Positions 11,910-15,218 of a stretch of DNA of 15,218 nucleotides are shown piece by piece. The stretch comes from an uncultured Intrasporangium sp. (GTDB lineage: Bacteria; Actinomycetota; Actinomycetes; Actinomycetales; Dermatophilaceae): assembly GCA_937873285.1 (NCBI GenBank), contig CALMNV010000310.1, positions 1-15,218 of the forward strand, given 5' to 3'. The stretch's first letter is position 1; each line of letters starts with the position of its first letter. A program made the translations under genes and the position numbers. The notes beneath the pieces are model-generated. The model made no database searches. It was not told the DNA's origin and saw only the letters and a list, made by a program, of their open reading frames with translations.

Positions 11910-14900
11910 ATGAAGCCGAGACCGAGCGGCTCTGCCACGGAGTCGACTCCCCCTCCGGAGCCACGACCGGAGGTGCCGCCTCGACGTCGCGCCCTCGGCA
12001 CGGTGGTGGCCGCCCTGGCCAGCGTGGGGGTCGGCTCGTGGCTGTATGCCGAGAACGCACCCGCGCTCGACATCCTCGCGGTTGAGCTCGGCGGGCGCGG
12101 GCAGCGCTGGCCACTGCCGGACGGGACCCAGGCGGCTGTCCTCTGGGACTTCCTCCTCATCGCCGGCTACGGGGTCGCCCTGTGGCTCGGCACGACGGCG
12201 GCGATGTGGGTCTTCTGGAGCTCCGCCGCGGCGGAGGTCGCCCGGCTCGGTCGGGTCGCGGCCGTCGTCGGGGTGGGTGCCGACATCGTGGAGAACCTCC
12301 TGCTCACGGCGGCGAGCCAGGGCTGGGGCGAGCGCGCGCCGCTGCTCGACGGAGCGGCGACGGCGGCGACCATCAAGTTCTCGACCCTGCTGCCAGCGGC
12401 GGCGGTGGCCGTCCTGGGGGTCGCCTTCACCCTGTCGCGGCTGGTGGCCGCACGCTACGGGCCGTTCGGCGACCGCTCGGGCGCGTGCCGCTGGGCCGCC
12501 GACTGCGTGCGGGTGCCTCATCCGGTGGAGATGCTGCCGCCGGAGCCGGCCCTCTCCTCCCGCGCTCCGGCCCCGGCCACCGGCAGCCCGGCCCCGGTCG
12601 CCGCGGTGCAGGACGAGGCCCGGTGGCGTCGGGCCTACTACGTCCCCGGCGTCACCGGGCTCGCGGAGCGCACCGGCGACTCCGACGTCGTCGGCGTCTG
12701 CCTGTCGGGCGGCGGCATCCGCTCCGCGAGCGTGGCCCTCGGCGCCCTGCAGACCCTGCGGCCGGAGCTGCGCGGCGCCGCCTACCTCGTGTCCATCTCG
12801 GGTGGTGGCTACACGGCCGGCGCCTTCGCCCAGCTCCTCACCGACGCGGGCGACGCCGACCAGCTGCCCGAGGGCGTGGTCCCGGTGCACGACCCCGAGA
12901 CGGCATACGGCCCCGGCAGCGTCGAGTTCGACCACGTCCGGCGGCACTCCTCCTACCTCGCCGACACGGCTGGCCGGATGCTCGTCGCCCTCGGGGTGCT
13001 GGCGAGGGGCCTGGCGTCCAGCCTCGTGCTGCTCTTCGCCCCGGCGGTCGTGCTCGGGGTGGTGGCGGCATGGTTCTACCGCGCGGTGCCGGTCGCGGTG
13101 CTCCCGCTGCTGCCGACCCACCCCCCGACGCCGAACGCAGCCGGTGTCACCACGACCACGACCCCCGACACCGCCTTCACCATGCCGACGTATGCCGTCG
13201 TCGCCGTCGCGCTGCTCGGCGGGCTGGCGCTCGTGCTGTGGCTCGCGCAGCTGGCTGCCTACAGCCGCCTGTCCGACCGGTCCCAGCGGCTCTACGGCTG
13301 GGCGTCCCGGGTGTCGGTGACGATGACGCAGATCGCCCTGCTCGTCGCGCTCGTCACCATCGCCGTCCCCGCCGTGGTGTGGGCGGCGGGTCGCACCGTC
13401 GCCCTCGTGGGCGCCAGTGTGCAGGTGGGCTTGACCGGATCGGTGGGAGCGGTCGTGCTCACCTACCTCGCCAGCGTCGCCAGCCTGCTCTGGCGCCGGA
13501 TACGCACGGTCAAGCACCAGCTCGCGGGCAAGGCGGCCGGTGGCTCGAAGATCGCGGTCCCGCAGGGGCTGCTGCAGCTGCTGCTCGTCATCGTCTCGGT
13601 CGGGGTGCTGCTGCTCAGCTGGCTGCTGCTCTTCGGCGTGGCCACGATCGCAACCGCCACCGACCTCGCGGCGGGACGCACCGGCCCCTCCCTGGCGCTG
13701 GCCGGGGGGCTGTTGCTCCTCGTCGCGGTGCTCGGGGGCCTGTTCGACCAGACCTCACTGAGCCTGCACCCCTTCTATCGTCGCCGCCTCGCGACCGCCT
13801 TCGCGACCCGCACGGTGCGCGCCGCCCCCCTTGTCGCCGCAGGCGCGCAGGCGCCTCGCGACGAGGACGGGGGCGGCGCGCCCGAGGGGGCCGCCGTCGC
13901 CGTGCCCTACCACCCCCGGGAGCGCACCCTGCTCTCGCGCTATGCCCGGGTGGCCGAGTCGGCGACGCCGTTCCCGCAGCTCGTCTTCGCGGCGGCCGCG
14001 AACCTCACCGGTCAGCACCTCACCCCACCGGGCCTGACCGCGGTCTCCTTCACCATGGGCGCCGACTGGGTCGGCGGTCCCGACGTCGGCTGGGTCCGCA
14101 CCGAGACGCTCGAGCGCATCTCGCCACCGCGCCTGCAACGCGACGTCACGGTGCAGGCGGCCGTCGCGATCAGTGGAGCGGCCGTCGCGGCAGCGATGGG
14201 CCGCTTCGCGCGGTGGTATCAGGTCCTGCTCGCGATCTCCGGTGCCCGGCTCGGCGCGTGGCTGCCCAACCCGATGTTCCTGCGGGCGATGCGGGCTGCC
14301 CGCACCGACGACGGCCAGGTGGTGGACTGGACGATGCCCGGCGTCCCGGCCATCCGTCGGGCGACCTACCTGCTCCGCGAGGTCTTCAACCTGCATCCCA
14401 TCGAGGAGCGCCTGCTGCAGGTCACCGACGGCGGGCACTACGAGAACCTCGGCATCGTCGAGCTGCTGCGGCGCCGGTGCACGATGATCTACTGCCTCGA
14501 CGGCGGCGGCGACACCCCGCCGACCGCGCCGGGCCTCGCCGAGGCGATCGCCCTCGCCGAGTCGGAGCTGGGGGTGCGGATCACCCTGCACAACCCCTTC
14601 TCCGCCGAGCCGGGGGCCGGGAGCCCGCTCGTGCCCAACGCGCCGCTCACCGCCCTCAACGCGGCGCTGAGCAAGGAGCCGGTGATCGTCGGCTCGTTCA
14701 CCTACCCGGCCGCGTCCGGGCTGCCCGAGGAGGCCCGCCGGGGCACCCTGGTCGTGGGACGGGCGCTGCTGTGGCCCGAGATGCCCTACGGGCTGCTGTC
14801 GTATGCCGCCCAGCACCCCGCCTTCCCCCGCGACTCGACGAGCGACCAGTGGTTCGGGGACGACCAGTTCACGGCATACACCGGGCTCGGCCGAGCGCTC

Positions 14901-15113
14901 GGCCACGAGGTGCGCCGGGTGCTCGCCAACCACGCCTCCGTGCTTGCCGGGCATCGGGCCCACCTCAGGGCCGCCGGCCATCCGCCGGTGGTCCCGGCGG
15001 TCCTCGGCGGGCGCGACGGGGACGTCGCGACGGCGGTGACCGCGGAGGAGGAGCGCGGCGGCGCTCACGGGCGCGAGAACACCCGCTCCAGCTCCGGGAC
15101 GGCCGAGCGGTAG
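11910..15113 (+). CDS. Large membrane-integrated patatin-like hydrolase with the catalytic domain split by transmembrane helices
   Basis: This 1067-residue protein probably hydrolyses acyl esters or phospholipids at the membrane. An N-terminal Pro-rich tail is followed by four membrane helices (about 28-46, 77-102, 114-134, 158-180). The patatin half-domain starts near 258 with the oxyanion-hole loop SGGGIRS (266-272) and the nucleophile elbow SISGGG (Ser297; the usual first Gly of GxSxG is Ser295). Then come about six further helices between 360 and 615. The domain resumes with SLHPFYRRRL (near 620) and TDGGHYENLG, whose Asp840 is the catalytic aspartate of the DGG motif, followed by ELLRRRC. 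Ser and Asp are thus 543 residues apart, against roughly 150-200 in simple patatins. Large bacterial patatin relatives with 'SDGGHFENLGLYEL' endings are known, so this is a divergent member. The start ATG 11910 is supported by GGGAGGGG. The substrate is unknown. The 3' end overlaps the convergent gene by 49 bases. Confidence 0.85.
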   Translation: MKPRPSGSATESTPPPEPRPEVPPRRRALGTVVAALASVGVGSWLYAENAPALDILAVELGGRGQRWPLPDGTQAAVLWDFLLIAGYGVALWLGTTAAMWVFWSSAAAEVARLGRVAAVVGVGADIVENLLLTAASQGWGERAPLLDGAATAATIKFSTLLPAAAVAVLGVAFTLSRLVAARYGPFGDRSGACRWAADCVRVPHPVEMLPPEPALSSRAPAPATGSPAPVAAVQDEARWRRAYYVPGVTGLAERTGDSDVVGVCLSGGGIRSASVALGALQTLRPELRGAAYLVSISGGGYTAGAFAQLLTDAGDADQLPEGVVPVHDPETAYGPGSVEFDHVRRHSSYLADTAGRMLVALGVLARGLASSLVLLFAPAVVLGVVAAWFYRAVPVAVLPLLPTHPPTPNAAGVTTTTTPDTAFTMPTYAVVAVALLGGLALVLWLAQLAAYSRLSDRSQRLYGWASRVSVTMTQIALLVALVTIAVPAVVWAAGRTVALVGASVQVGLTGSVGAVVLTYLASVASLLWRRIRTVKHQLAGKAAGGSKIAVPQGLLQLLLVIVSVGVLLLSWLLLFGVATIATATDLAAGRTGPSLALAGGLLLLVAVLGGLFDQTSLSLHPFYRRRLATAFATRTVRAAPLVAAGAQAPRDEDGGGAPEGAAVAVPYHPRERTLLSRYARVAESATPFPQLVFAAAANLTGQHLTPPGLTAVSFTMGADWVGGPDVGWVRTETLERISPPRLQRDVTVQAAVAISGAAVAAAMGRFARWYQVLLAISGARLGAWLPNPMFLRAMRAARTDDGQVVDWTMPGVPAIRRATYLLREVFNLHPIEERLLQVTDGGHYENLGIVELLRRRCTMIYCLDGGGDTPPTAPGLAEAIALAESELGVRITLHNPFSAEPGAGSPLVPNAPLTALNAALSKEPVIVGSFTYPAASGLPEEARRGTLVVGRALLWPEMPYGLLSYAAQHPAFPRDSTSDQWFGDDQFTAYTGLGRALGHEVRRVLANHASVLAGHRAHLRAAGHPPVVPAVLGGRDGDVATAVTAEEERGGAHGRENTRSSSGTAER

Positions 15114-15218
15114 CCGGCGAGCAGCCGCCGGGCGGTGCTCACGGAGTCGACGAGCGGGTGCAGCGCCAAGGCCTTGACCGCCAGGGCCGGCGAGCCTTCG
15201 AGAGCGGCCCCGATGGTG
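15065..15218 (-). CDS. Probable GH4-family 6-phospho-beta-glucosidase (or related glycosidase), C-terminal fragment
   Basis: Reading the minus strand from 15217 gives 50 residues ending at a TGA (15067-15065). The frame begins TIGAALEGSPALAVKALALH and continues PLVDSV, then ARRLLAGYRSAVPELERVF. This resembles the last helices of NAD-dependent GH4 enzymes ('A..AL.GD...AL.AL..HPLV.S...A..LL..Y....P'), where the tail helps pack the dimer. The catalytic and NAD-binding parts are outside the window, so the sugar specificity is open. The codon use is strongly GC-biased with C or G in the third position, as expected for a real gene. It is convergent with the patatin-like gene and overlaps its last 49 bases. 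Confidence 0.6.
   Translation of the reverse strand, partial: TIGAALEGSPALAVKALALHPLVDSVSTARRLLAGYRSAVPELERVFSRP

Noticed and set aside
999..14879. The GTATGCCG octamers as FtsK-orienting (KOPS-like) sites
   Set aside because: The copies are split about evenly between strands (7 and 8) and interleaved, whereas KOPS motifs are strongly biased to one strand on each chromosome arm.

Overview
The window is GC-rich DNA (I estimate about 72% G+C) of an actinomycete. The gene set points the same way: an MPT70/MPT83-like fasciclin lipoprotein beside sigK and rskA, and a mycobacterial-type sulfite reductase next to an APS-reductase-type CysH. I would guess a member of the Micrococcales, perhaps Intrasporangiaceae, but that placement is an inference from gene content and oligonucleotide habits, not something the sequence proves. 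No rRNA, tRNA, CRISPR array or insertion sequence was seen.

Layout. (1) 1-301, + strand: the 3' end of a zinc-type or quinone-type medium-chain dehydrogenase. (2) 382-1389, +: a chimeric gene whose first ~100 codons are a ribbon-helix-helix antitoxin and whose remainder is the C-terminal two thirds of a SuoX-like molybdopterin oxidoreductase. (3) 1491-3610, +: a fasciclin lipoprotein, ECF sigma factor SigK and its membrane anti-sigma factor RskA, with a candidate SigK promoter in front of the lipoprotein. (4) 3611-3782: a convergent intergenic region with a 33-bp tandem repeat and inverted copies of a 12-mer. (5) 3783-10740, - strand: a compact assimilatory sulfate reduction operon, transcribed as sulfite reductase, cysH, cysD, cysN, cysG, TauE/SafE-type transporter, every junction overlapping. 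(6) 10910-11644, -: a CPBP-family membrane protease. (7) 11910-15113, +: a 1067-residue membrane protein with a patatin-type hydrolase domain split by a block of membrane helices. (8) 15065-15218, -: the 3' end of a probable GH4 glycosidase, overlapping the patatin gene tail to tail.

How the genes work together. The sulfur operon is nearly self-contained. CysDN makes adenylyl sulfate (APS), the iron-sulfur CysH reduces APS directly to sulfite without an APS kinase, and the siroheme sulfite reductase makes sulfide. CysG supplies siroheme and the TauE-like protein probably moves sulfite, sulfate or a related anion. A partial palindrome over the presumed -10 element just upstream of the first gene suggests repression, and the first gene appears to be leaderless. 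SigK and RskA very likely control the lipoprotein. In related actinomycetes a SuoX-like oxidoreductase usually belongs to this cluster, which makes the antitoxin fusion the most striking local rearrangement.

Across the whole window the tetranucleotide GTAC is almost absent, and genes avoid it by using rare synonymous codons. The octamer GTATGCCG, on either strand, is strongly over-represented. These two composition signals cross all gene boundaries and no annotated feature explains them.
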